Made by a program: the position numbers and the translations under genes
Shown: positions 9,029 through 18,091 of the stretch, piece by piece
Layout of the letters: each line of letters starts with the position of its first letter
Position numbering within the stretch: the first letter of the stretch is position 1
The notes under the pieces: generated by a model
What the model was told of the DNA's origin: nothing
Databases searched by the model: none
The model's input: the letters and a program-made list of their open reading frames with translations, nothing else
Origin: Desulfobacca sp.
Lineage (GTDB): Bacteria > Desulfobacterota > Desulfobaccia > Desulfobaccales > Desulfobaccaceae
Direction of reading: 5' to 3'
Length of the DNA stretch: 64,000 nt
NCBI GenBank assembly: GCA_020725545.1
Contig: DYEV01000030.1
Span: 62,001-126,000 of the forward strand

Positions 9029-10880
9029 CGGTTTCTATCTCCTTGCTCTGGTCAGCCAGGGGCAGGGTGAAGGTAAAGGCGCTGCCCTGGCCAGGTTCCG
9101 ATTCCAACCAAATAACGCCCCGGTGAGCCCGGACGATCTCTTTGCTGATGGCCAGACCCAGGCCGCTGCCAGGAGTCTCCCCCTGATCAAGACGGACAAA
9201 TTTGTCAAAGATGCGCGACTGCATGTCCCAGGGTATACCGGGGCCGTTATCCTGGACGGTCAGATGGACCTTGGGGCCGAGCTGGGCGCCCCGCAGATGA
9301 ATATGACCGCCGGCCGGCGTAGAGCGCACTGCGTTGGCCAGCAGATTGACCAGGACCCAGACGATCTTGTGGGGATCGACCAGGACCTCCGGGAGATTTT
9401 CCGGGACCTCCAGAGATACGGCAATCCCCTTGGCTTCAGCCTGAGTTTTTATTACCATCCAGGCCTGCTGGCCAAGGAAGGCGGGGGCAACTGGCTCCAG
9501 GGCCAACTCCAATCTGCCTGCTTCAATTTTTGACAACTCCAACAGATCATCCACCAGAGCCTTAAGGCGCAGCACTTCTTCGTGGCAGATATCCAGCAAT
9601 TGCCGTTCCTGTTCGCTGAGCTTGGCCGCCGCTGATTCCTTGAGCATACTCACCGACATGCCGATACTGGTCAACGGCGTCCGCAGCTCGTGGGATGCGG
9701 TCATGACAAACTCGCTTTTTAACCGGTCCAACTCTTTCAGCCGGGTGACGTCCCGCAGAACCAGGACGGCGCCGGGGATGACCCCGGCCCGGGAATGTAT
9801 CGGCAGGATGGCTGTCTGGTAGTGCTGCACGACTTCCCCCTGTGACACTGTCAGAATATTTTCATCTGCCTCATAATGCGGTTCCTGACCGGTAGCGATG
9901 GCCCCTTGCAGAGACCGATAGATCGTTTCATCCCGCACCACTTCCAGGATATGTTTGCCCAGGGACGCAGCCGCCTCAACATGGAAGATGGCCGCGGCTT
10001 TGGGATTCATATTGGTAATGATGAGTTTCTCGTCCACCACCACCAACCCGTCATCCACACTCCGAATAATGGCGTCACTCTTGCGTTTTTCCGCCAGGAT
10101 CTGGTCAATGTCCAACTCATGAAAATGCTTTAATTTATTGGCCATGCTATTGAAGGCCGTGGCCAGGAGGGCCAATTCATCCCGGCCTTGCACCGGCACC
10201 TGGACGCCATAATTACCTTGGGCCAGGGAGGCCACAGCCTGGTTAATCTCGGTGACCGGCCGGGAGAGGCGCTGGGCCAGCATGACGCTGAAAGAAATCC
10301 CCCCAAGAATGGTCAGAGTCCCGATGATGGAGATGAACCAGACCGCCTGTTCGGCGATGCGACGGGCCCTCTTGCTGGCGGCAAACATCACTTCGTGATT
10401 GAGGTTGCGCAGCTTCAGACAGGCATCCCGCACGGTCCAGAATCGAGGCAGCACTTGATCGTGGTAACGGCTGGCCAGTCGCGTCCCATCGTCCCGACTG
10501 CCGAGGTGCAGCTGCTGGATTTCCTGGAGATAGAGCGTATAATTTTTCTCGATGGCCGCGACAATCTCCTGCTCCCCGGTGATGGTGACGTTGTCTTTGG
10601 CACGCCCCAGCCACATAAGAAAACTGACTTCGCTCTCCCGCATCTCTTTAAAGCCCAATTCGGGGAAATTCAGCAAAACCAGCAGCAGCCCAGAATCCTG
10701 CCGTTCGATGTCATTGATCATATTCTCGGCCGCCAGGGTGCTCAGGTAATTCTCCTGCAGGATGGCGTCGGAAGCCCGGCCCAGGCGTAACAGTAAAACG
10801 ATGCCCAGGATAAGAATCAGGGCCACAATAAACAGACTGGCGCCGAAGCCCAGGAGGATTTTGGCTCGCAAGGTTTTCAT
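8997..10880 (-). CDS. Membrane sensor histidine kinase (HAMP, PAS, HisKA, HATPase)
   Basis: ASHELRTPLTSIGMS H-box, DNGPGIPWDMQSRIFDKF, GSGLGLAISKEIVRAH; overlaps the response regulator by 32 bp. Confidence 0.95.
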   Translation of the reverse strand: MKTLRAKILLGFGASLFIVALILILGIVLLLRLGRASDAILQENYLSTLAAENMINDIERQDSGLLLVLLNFPELGFKEMRESEVSFLMWLGRAKDNVTITGEQEIVAAIEKNYTLYLQEIQQLHLGSRDDGTRLASRYHDQVLPRFWTVRDACLKLRNLNHEVMFAASKRARRIAEQAVWFISIIGTLTILGGISFSVMLAQRLSRPVTEINQAVASLAQGNYGVQVPVQGRDELALLATAFNSMANKLKHFHELDIDQILAEKRKSDAIIRSVDDGLVVVDEKLIITNMNPKAAAIFHVEAAASLGKHILEVVRDETIYRSLQGAIATGQEPHYEADENILTVSQGEVVQHYQTAILPIHSRAGVIPGAVLVLRDVTRLKELDRLKSEFVMTASHELRTPLTSIGMSVSMLKESAAAKLSEQERQLLDICHEEVLRLKALVDDLLELSKIEAGRLELALEPVAPAFLGQQAWMVIKTQAEAKGIAVSLEVPENLPEVLVDPHKIVWVLVNLLANAVRSTPAGGHIHLRGAQLGPKVHLTVQDNGPGIPWDMQSRIFDKFVRLDQGETPGSGLGLAISKEIVRAHRGVIWLESEPGQGSAFTFTLPLADQSKEIETDGNTTSIDRG

Positions 10881-10952
10881 GGGAAAATATCGGAGAGGCT
10901 CAGACCCCCGGCTGATTTTTACCGGCGCATCTGCTGGGAATCACCACAATTA

Positions 10953-11618
10953 TCAATCAGACACTTTCTGTAGCTTGGCCAAATGTTCTTCCCGGCCGAT
11001 CATCACTAAAACATCACTGGGTTTGATCACGAAGCTGGGATCCGGCAGAAAGACGAACCGTTCCGGAATCAGTTCTTTGACGGCCAGGACAAAGACCCCG
11101 TATTTTTTTCGCAGTTCCAACTCCATGAGGGTCTTGCCGTAAAAACTATTGGGTGGGGCCACATCCATGACCCGGTAGCCGGCCTCCAAGGGTATATAAT
11201 CCAGGAGGTTGGGGTTGACAATCTGGGCCGCCAAGCGCCAGGCCGTCTCCCGTTCCGGGAAGATGACCTCCTGCACCCCCAGAGAGTGGAGGATGGCGGC
11301 GTGGTCTTCGCTGATTACCTTGGCCCGGATCATTTTGATGCCGATTTTCTTGAGATGCAGGGTACAGAGGATACTGGCTTCCAAGCTTTCCCCCAGGCTG
11401 ACCACCACTTCGTCAAAATCAGCGGTCACCACCTGTTTCAGGCTGGCATAATCCCGGGCATCCACCACCAGGGCCCGTTGGACGTCGTCAGCAATGCTAT
11501 AGACCAGGTTTTCGTCTCTGTCCAAGGCCAGCACTTCACAATTTCTGGCCAGTTCCCGAGCCAATTCCATGCCAAACTGGCCTAAGCCGATGACGCAGAT
11601 ATACTTCTTTTTTTTCAT
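10953..11618 (-). CDS. ktrA: KtrA/TrkA-type potassium uptake regulatory subunit
   Basis: MKKKKYICVIGLGQFGMELARELA Rossmann motif plus TrkA-C domain; ATGA overlap with the upstream gene. Confidence 0.9.
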   Translation of the reverse strand: MKKKKYICVIGLGQFGMELARELARNCEVLALDRDENLVYSIADDVQRALVVDARDYASLKQVVTADFDEVVVSLGESLEASILCTLHLKKIGIKMIRAKVISEDHAAILHSLGVQEVIFPERETAWRLAAQIVNPNLLDYIPLEAGYRVMDVAPPNSFYGKTLMELELRKKYGVFVLAVKELIPERFVFLPDPSFVIKPSDVLVMIGREEHLAKLQKVSD

Positions 11619-13018
11619 CCGATCATAATCCTGGCTTTGGGATACCGTATGCTCACGTGCCGTTCCGGGATAATCCACATGGCCACGGTCAATGGTCCCA
11701 CCCGGCCGACAAACATGGTCAGAATAACCCACAGGCGACCGGCCACGGAGAGTTTCTCGGTGAGACCCGTGGACAGACCTACTGTGCCGAAGGCGGAAAT
11801 CTGTTCAAAAATGACATCATGCAGGCCGATGTCGGGATGGGTTTCGGTAAACAACAACAGGAAGATACCCAAGATGTTCCAGGCCGCAGCCAAGCGGATC
11901 AGAATGGTGTTGCGCCATAAAATTTCGGCGGGCACCTGCCGACCGGAGATATTCACCTCCCGGAAGCCTCGCAATTTGGAACGCATCTCCACCAGCCAGA
12001 TGGCAAAGGAAGTGGTCTTGATCCCCCCGGCGCACGACCCCGGCGATCCGCCGATGAACATGAGAAAGATGATGATCAGAATGGTTCCCAAGGGCAGAGC
12101 CCCGCAGTTCACCGTATTAAATCCTGCGGTCCGGGCCGTGACCGATTGAAACAGGGCCCCCATCAGTTTCTCCCCCCAACCCGTTTCCTCGGGAGTGAGG
12201 CCGAACACCAGGATTGCCAGCGCCCCACCGCTGATAAGGAAGATGGTCATTCTCCAGACGACCTTGGCGTGCGTGGACAAGACCCGTTGCGACAGCACCG
12301 TTCCATTTCTGTCTACCTTACTCGAGAGCCAACGCCAGGTCTCCAACAAGACCGCGTGGCCCAGGCCGCCGGTGACGATCAGGAGCATGATCATGAAGAG
12401 GATGACCGGATTATCCCGGATATCCATGAGGCTATTCCGATAGATGGAGAAGCCGGCGTTGCAGAAGGCGGAAATGGCATGGAAGACGGCGCTATAGAAC
12501 GATTGCCCCAGATCGCCGGTCCGGACCAGCAGGGCCAGAGCAATAACGACTATCCCCACCGCCTCGATAATCGCCGTGGTCAATAAGATCCGATAAAACT
12601 GGCGGCGGAAGTCTGAACCGATATCCTGCTGAAAGAAAGAATCGTGCAGCACCATCTGGGATTGCAGTGACAGGCGCCGCCCCAACATCTGAAAGGTCAG
12701 GGCGGCAAAGGTCATGACACCCAAGCCCCCGGTCTGGATCAACAGCAGGATAATGATCTGACCGAAAGGCGTGTAGGCCGTGCCGGTATCCACGACGATC
12801 AAACCGGTGACGCAGACTGCCGACGTGGCGGTAAACAGGGCGGTCAGATAACTCACCTGCCCGGCTTGATGGGCCCAAGGCAGCCACAAGAGCATGGACC
12901 CTGCGAAAATTACGCCGGCAAAGCCGCCGATCAGGAGGAATTGGGGCGATTTCAGAAAGGGCAGGACCTTTTTCGGCAAGGCTTTCTTGGCTTCGGAGGA
13001 TGGATAGGACACGTTCAT
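11615..13018 (-). CDS. ktrB: KtrB/TrkH-type potassium transporter
   Basis: TSAVCVTGLIVVDTG, SAFCNAGFS, TARTAGFNT and AFGTVGLSTG pore-loop motifs. Confidence 0.92.
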   Translation of the reverse strand: MNVSYPSSEAKKALPKKVLPFLKSPQFLLIGGFAGVIFAGSMLLWLPWAHQAGQVSYLTALFTATSAVCVTGLIVVDTGTAYTPFGQIIILLLIQTGGLGVMTFAALTFQMLGRRLSLQSQMVLHDSFFQQDIGSDFRRQFYRILLTTAIIEAVGIVVIALALLVRTGDLGQSFYSAVFHAISAFCNAGFSIYRNSLMDIRDNPVILFMIMLLIVTGGLGHAVLLETWRWLSSKVDRNGTVLSQRVLSTHAKVVWRMTIFLISGGALAILVFGLTPEETGWGEKLMGALFQSVTARTAGFNTVNCGALPLGTILIIIFLMFIGGSPGSCAGGIKTTSFAIWLVEMRSKLRGFREVNISGRQVPAEILWRNTILIRLAAAWNILGIFLLLFTETHPDIGLHDVIFEQISAFGTVGLSTGLTEKLSVAGRLWVILTMFVGRVGPLTVAMWIIPERHVSIRYPKARIMIG

Positions 13019-13074
13019 GCAGACCTTGCTTCCGGCTTGGCGGTCACGTATTTACCAGCAGCGTTGTTTGCCCC

Positions 13075-15039
13075 TTAAATTTCCACCTGGCTGCCCAACT
13101 CTACTACCTGCCCAGGCGGGATGCCGAAAAAGGTGGAGACGTTCCAGGCGTTACGGCTCAGGAAGGCAAAGAGGGCCTTGCGCCAGGCGGCCATCTTGGT
13201 GGGGCCGCTGGTGAGCAAAGACTCCCGCCCCAGATAAAAAGAGGTGGCGTAAATATCAATGTCCAGGCCCTGTTCATTCAACATTTCGATAATTTCAGGC
13301 ACTCGGGGCGTTTCCATAAATCCATAGGAGGCCACCACCCGGTAGAAGCCATACCCTTTGTCGGTCACGTCCAACTTTTGCTCTCTGGGCACATGCGGCG
13401 TATCGGTGGAGACGATGGAGAGGATAAAGACCCGTTCCGGCAGGGCATCAGTGTGTTTCAACAGGTGCAGCAGGACGATGGGGGTGCCGAGGGGGGAGAC
13501 GGACAGAAAGAAGGCCGTGCCGGGGGTGCGCACCAATTTATAGGTGGCGATGTCATACATCAGAACATCCAGCGGCACCTGGGCTTCCTCAAAGCGCTTG
13601 CGCAACGCGGCCCGCCCGTCCCGCCAGGTGACCATGATGGTAAAGAGCACTACAGCCACACTGACGGCAAACCAACCGCCGTCGATAAACTTCAGTAAGT
13701 TGGCACTGAAAAAAGAAAAATCAAAAAAGAAAAAGAGGCCCGCCAGGGGGAGGGCCTGCCAGAGGGGCCAGTTCCAATTATAACGGCAGATATAAAAATA
13801 AATAATGGTGCTGATGCACATGGTGCCAGTGACCGCGATGCCATAGGCCGCAGCCAGGTTGCTGGATTCTTTAAAAGCCAACGCCAGACCCAGGCAGCCG
13901 ATCATCATAACGCTGTTGATCCAGGGCAGATAAATCTGCCCCTTGGTCTCCCCCGAGGTGTGGATAATGCGCAGGCGGGGGGCGTAACCGATCTGGATGG
14001 CCTGCTGCATCAGGGAAAAGACCCCGGAGATCATGGCCTGGGAGGCAATGACCGTGGCAGTGGTGGCCAGGGCCACCATGGGATAGAGGAGAAAGCGGGG
14101 CACCAGACCATAGAACGGGTGGACCGCGGCCTGAGGTTGCTCCAAAAGCAGAGCCGTCTGGCCCAGATAATTGAGCAGCAGGGCCGGAAAGACCAACACC
14201 AGCCAGGAAAAGCGGATGGGCCCCCGGCCAAAATGACCCATGTCGGCGTACAAGGCCTCGCAGCCGGTGATGCACAGGACCACCGCGCCCAGGACGAGGA
14301 CGCCGTGCAAACGATTCTCAATAAAAAAAATAATGGCGTGGCGGGGATCAAAGGATTGCAGAATGATGGGCGTGCGGATGATTTGGGCCAGCCCCAGGAG
14401 GGCCAAGGACACAAACCAGACGATCATGATGGGGCCGAAGACCTTGCCGATGCGCTCCGTACCTTTGCTCTGCACCAGAAACAGTCCCAGGAGAACGCCG
14501 CAGGCCAGCGGCAGGACAAAGGGCTCGGCCGCGTGGGTGGCCACATTCAGGCCTTCGATGGCCGAGAGCACCGAGATGACCGGAGTGATCAGGCCTTCGC
14601 CGCAGAGCAGGGCCGCCCCAAAGATGGCCAAGAGCATGAGGCGGTTCACAACTTTCGGGTTCACCCGCTCCCGGCCTTTGCTCAGGAACAGGGCCGCCAG
14701 GGCATAAATCCCGCCCTCGCCGTGGTTGTCGGCCCGCAGAATGAAGATGACATATTTTACCGTCACCACCATGGTCAAAGACCAGAAGATCAGGGACATG
14801 ACCCCCAGGATGTTGCTGGTGCTGATGATCATGGCATGGGGGCCGTGAAAACATTCCTTGACCGTATACAACGGGCTGGTGCCGATGTCGCCATAGACCA
14901 CCCCCAAAGCCCCCAAGGCCAGAAGCAGTTTCTTAGAAGGGGCGGATTGCGCGTTGGGCTCGGTCTGAGATGGAGAAGCAGGCGGAGGTGGTGCGGATTG
15001 AGGCGAGGCTTCGGCCTCAGAAGTGGAAGACGAACTCAT
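13075..15039 (-). CDS. kup: KUP-family potassium transporter
   Basis: LGALGVVYGDIGTSPLYTVKECF, GEGGIYALAAL; start MSSSSTSEAE after a GGAGGGGGGGAG SD. Confidence 0.96.
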   Translation of the reverse strand: MSSSSTSEAEASPQSAPPPPASPSQTEPNAQSAPSKKLLLALGALGVVYGDIGTSPLYTVKECFHGPHAMIISTSNILGVMSLIFWSLTMVVTVKYVIFILRADNHGEGGIYALAALFLSKGRERVNPKVVNRLMLLAIFGAALLCGEGLITPVISVLSAIEGLNVATHAAEPFVLPLACGVLLGLFLVQSKGTERIGKVFGPIMIVWFVSLALLGLAQIIRTPIILQSFDPRHAIIFFIENRLHGVLVLGAVVLCITGCEALYADMGHFGRGPIRFSWLVLVFPALLLNYLGQTALLLEQPQAAVHPFYGLVPRFLLYPMVALATTATVIASQAMISGVFSLMQQAIQIGYAPRLRIIHTSGETKGQIYLPWINSVMMIGCLGLALAFKESSNLAAAYGIAVTGTMCISTIIYFYICRYNWNWPLWQALPLAGLFFFFDFSFFSANLLKFIDGGWFAVSVAVVLFTIMVTWRDGRAALRKRFEEAQVPLDVLMYDIATYKLVRTPGTAFFLSVSPLGTPIVLLHLLKHTDALPERVFILSIVSTDTPHVPREQKLDVTDKGYGFYRVVASYGFMETPRVPEIIEMLNEQGLDIDIYATSFYLGRESLLTSGPTKMAAWRKALFAFLSRNAWNVSTFFGIPPGQVVELGSQVEI

Positions 15040-15113
15040 ACTCCCCCCCTCCAAACTCTGATTCCTGGAGGTCAGGCCTCCGGGCATGGAGTCCGGAAGG
15101 TCTTTCCCCATCG

Positions 15114-15225
15114 ACGCCGACGAGGTTAGCTGCAGGGCTCGGACCGATGAGGTTGTCCTACGCCCGCTGGCGATGCGCCCCTAATGCCCGGGTCCCCCGT
15201 TTCCGCGACTAGTGCAGAATTAGGC
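15114..15225 (-). ncRNA. ydaO-type (c-di-AMP) riboswitch upstream of kup
   Basis: Minus strand contains the conserved core CGGGGGACCCGGGCATTAGGGGCGCAT...GTAGGAC...GGTCCGAGCCCTGCAGCTAACCTCGTCGGC. Confidence 0.9.
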
Positions 15226-15288
15226 ATTGGGAAATGTTTACTCTATTTTTGCGGCTTCGGCAAGCTTTGGGCGGCATTTTATTGGAAC

Positions 15289-15690
15289 TTATTGATCCCC
15301 AACGATGAGCAAGAGGTCGGCCGCCTCAGCAATATACCGGGCATATTCCTTTTTAAGATCACGAAGAATGTCTTCTTCTCCGGGAACGGTAACATTATCT
15401 TTGGCGCGGCCTAGCCACTGCCAGAAAACCGCCTCCTGGGAATGAAACTCCTGCAGCCATGGTTCTTGAAAACCCAACAAGAGCAGGAGAATTGACGAAT
15501 CCTGCCTCTCCAAGGCATCTATCAGGTGCTCTGCTGCCATGATACTGCGCTAATTGTCCCGCAGAATGGCTTCCGAAGAGCGCCCCAGCCTGAGAAGGGC
15601 CAGGGCTGACCAGGTCAGGACCAGAGGTATCAAAAGGAGACTGGGAGCATACCCCAAAAGGATCTTATTGCGAAACGTTTTTATTGTCAT
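15289..15690 (-). pseudogene. Decayed 5' remnant of a sensor histidine kinase paralogous to 8997-10880
   Basis: Reads MTIKTFRNKILLGYAPSLLL...LRLGRSSEAILRDN*RSIMAAEHLIDALERQDSSILLLLLGF...WLGRAKDNVTVPGEEDI...DQ*; collinear with the intact kinase N-terminus, with an in-frame TAG and loss of all catalytic domains. Confidence 0.88.
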
Positions 15691-17543
15691 GGTATGAGAT
15701 TACCGGTTTTACCCGGATAGGACATATTAAAGCGGAATTGGGGGAAGAGCCGGGGCAAACGCATGAGATTGAAGACCATGACGCCGATGGCCAGGCGATC
15801 CAACCAGGAACTCATGGGCCAACCAAAGGTTACTGTCACGGTCCGGTCGGGAAATTCATATTCAACCACTTTGAGCAAGCCGATCATGTCATGGAATAGG
15901 CCTGCCTTGGTTAGGACGAAACGGAAGTGATTGGGGGCTAACTTGGCCGGGGCCTTCTCTCTGGGATTATAAAAAGATATGAAGACCTCATTATCTCGAA
16001 CCGTTTGCAATGTCTCCTCTTTAGGACGGCGAAACACGAGGTGTAACTCAGGGGCATCTGATTGCGACAGGTATAGGACCAGGTCCATCTGGGCGTCGGT
16101 CTTTTGCCGCTCCATGATTTCTGGGGCTCTTTTTTGGGCCATCAGGATACCAGCCAAGAGTACCACCAGCGTTACCGAGGCCCATAATAAGGTGCCGTGT
16201 GGCTTGTCCAGGGCTAGGAAAATAAAGCAACTCACAAGAATTACCCAAAGAACCAGAGTGCCTAGCCGGCTGGTAAAGTAGGCGATTACCTCTTTAGTCC
16301 CTTTGGAATAACGGTAAATGAGCAGGGCTCCCAAGTTGATACAAAAACTGGCCACCAAGCCGATGGCATACATATCCGCCAGGATTTGCTGACTGCCATG
16401 GGTAATGAGAATAATTATGGAAAAAAACAGGGCGCTGATCAGGTGAATGCGGTACAAGGATTGGCGTTTATTGGTAGCAATGAGCCAGAAAAAACCATAC
16501 CGGTGGGCTACTCTCTCCAGGAGTTCGCTGGAGGCGACAAAGGCTGTATTGACCGCCATGGTGAGAGTAAAACTGGCCAGAGTTGCCACCAGAATGCCAA
16601 AGGGAACCCCATTAAGCAGAGAGGCATAGTGAGTAATGAGGTCTCCTTCATGCTGCTTAAAATCAATGGGTGCCGAAAGAACCAGAGCGGCAATTAAGGG
16701 AGTGCTGATGCCCACCGTAAGAGCCAGGAACCAATAAGCCCGGTGGATCTCCCGCCAGCTCCGAAGCAGACCGGCTGTTTGCAATACAGACTCAACGCCG
16801 GAATAGGCCAGGATACAAAAAGCAATGTTGGAGACCAGATTGCCATAATTCGTCAACCAGGAATCGGTGGTTAACTCCTTGGCGGCATAATGCACCGATT
16901 CTTTCAGGCGTGTTAATGATGGTGCATCCAGGGCAAGGATTCCCGAGGCAATGAGATTAACCATGATAAATGCGGCAAAGATGAAAATGCCGAACGTGAA
17001 GCGGGCATTTTCCCGAATCCCCAAAATATTCAAACCGGCCACCAGCCAGATAATGGACAGCACCAGGCTAATTGTTAACGGGAAGGAAGCAGACAGTCCG
17101 GGAAAAAACGAGAGGGCGTTGGCAACGGCGCTCACCGCCGAGATGCAGGCCGTGAGAATATAATCCACCATAATGGAAGACACGGCGATGAAAGACACTA
17201 CCGGTCCCAGGACGAGGTACGAAAATGAATAGACGCCCCCACCGATGAGGTTGTGATGCTCCAGGATCTCGGCGATTTCAGTGAGTCTGGTAGTCAGAAA
17301 CCGCACCAACAGGCTGGTTAGTGCTATGAAGACAATGGCGCCCACGCCAATAAAACGATAGGATTCTGCCGGCACATAGAAGATGGAGGTAAACTCATCC
17401 ATCAACGTAATAACTGCCACGGCCAGCCAGGTAAGCCAGACTCGACCCCCCTCAGAAAAGGAGAGAAGGCCTGGCCGGCGCAGGAGATAAAAAAAGAGGA
17501 CCAGCAGACCTAGGTTGAGAACCGTTAAGATGGCAAATTTCAT
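15687..17543 (-). CDS. APC-superfamily permease, KimA-like (putative potassium importer)
   Basis: Multi-TM protein with GGGVYSFSYLVLGP and VDYILTACISAVSAV motifs and a C-terminal soluble domain; preceded by a ydaO riboswitch. Confidence 0.75.
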   Translation of the reverse strand: MKFAILTVLNLGLLVLFFYLLRRPGLLSFSEGGRVWLTWLAVAVITLMDEFTSIFYVPAESYRFIGVGAIVFIALTSLLVRFLTTRLTEIAEILEHHNLIGGGVYSFSYLVLGPVVSFIAVSSIMVDYILTACISAVSAVANALSFFPGLSASFPLTISLVLSIIWLVAGLNILGIRENARFTFGIFIFAAFIMVNLIASGILALDAPSLTRLKESVHYAAKELTTDSWLTNYGNLVSNIAFCILAYSGVESVLQTAGLLRSWREIHRAYWFLALTVGISTPLIAALVLSAPIDFKQHEGDLITHYASLLNGVPFGILVATLASFTLTMAVNTAFVASSELLERVAHRYGFFWLIATNKRQSLYRIHLISALFFSIIILITHGSQQILADMYAIGLVASFCINLGALLIYRYSKGTKEVIAYFTSRLGTLVLWVILVSCFIFLALDKPHGTLLWASVTLVVLLAGILMAQKRAPEIMERQKTDAQMDLVLYLSQSDAPELHLVFRRPKEETLQTVRDNEVFISFYNPREKAPAKLAPNHFRFVLTKAGLFHDMIGLLKVVEYEFPDRTVTVTFGWPMSSWLDRLAIGVMVFNLMRLPRLFPQFRFNMSYPGKTGNLIP

Positions 17544-17607
17544 TCTTGCCGCTCCTTTCTTGCCGCTCTTAATCTGAAACATCCAGGAGAGCAATCGCCA
17601 GGAGGAC

Positions 17608-17642
17608 AAAAAAAACCGCTGGCAAAGGCCGCGGCAAGCGTT
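17608..17642 (-). terminator. Candidate expression-platform terminator of the second ydaO riboswitch
   Basis: Minus strand CGCTTGC-cgcggccttt-GCCAGCG followed by GTTTTTTTT, between aptamer and ORF. Confidence 0.7.
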
Positions 17643-17659
17643 CCGGAGCGGTTGCCCTT

Positions 17660-17775
17660 CCAAATGCCTACGAGGTTAGCTGTCGGGCTCGGGCTTGGAA
17701 GTGCCCTATCCATAGTGGAATTCGCCCCAAAAACCTGGGTCCCCCGCACCCGTGGCGAGGCACGGGTTTCGGCTG
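17660..17775 (-). ncRNA. ydaO-type (c-di-AMP) riboswitch upstream of the KimA-like permease
   Basis: Minus strand GTGCGGGGGACCCAGGTTTTTGGGGCGAATTCC...ATAGGGC...AAGCCCGAGCCCGACAGCTAACCTCGTAGGC. Confidence 0.93.
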
Positions 17776-18091
17776 CACATATAAATTTTACTGTAACTCT
17801 TGTAAGGAGTTTGTCAACCCGGATTTTTTCCCTGCGCTACCACTCTGTCTGGATCGGGGGCGTGCCTCTCTCCTTGCCTTGAGGCTGCACTTTAACTTCA
17901 GCCGCTCCACCGCTCCACCCGTTATCATTCTAAAGCTGGCAAAGCACCATGACTCTTGGTCAGGCGGCATTAAGCGACGTATTCGAATTTCAATCAGAGA
18001 TTCATGGCATTGCTTCAATCCTGGCGCAATGGGTTGGTATTTGAAATATTATATGATAAATTCTACTAGTTCTTAGGTTAAGGAGAGGGAT

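Noticed and set aside
13960-15129. 389-aa plus-strand ORF
   Set aside because: Antisense to kup and composition-biased (Q/G/D-rich); kup is unambiguous.
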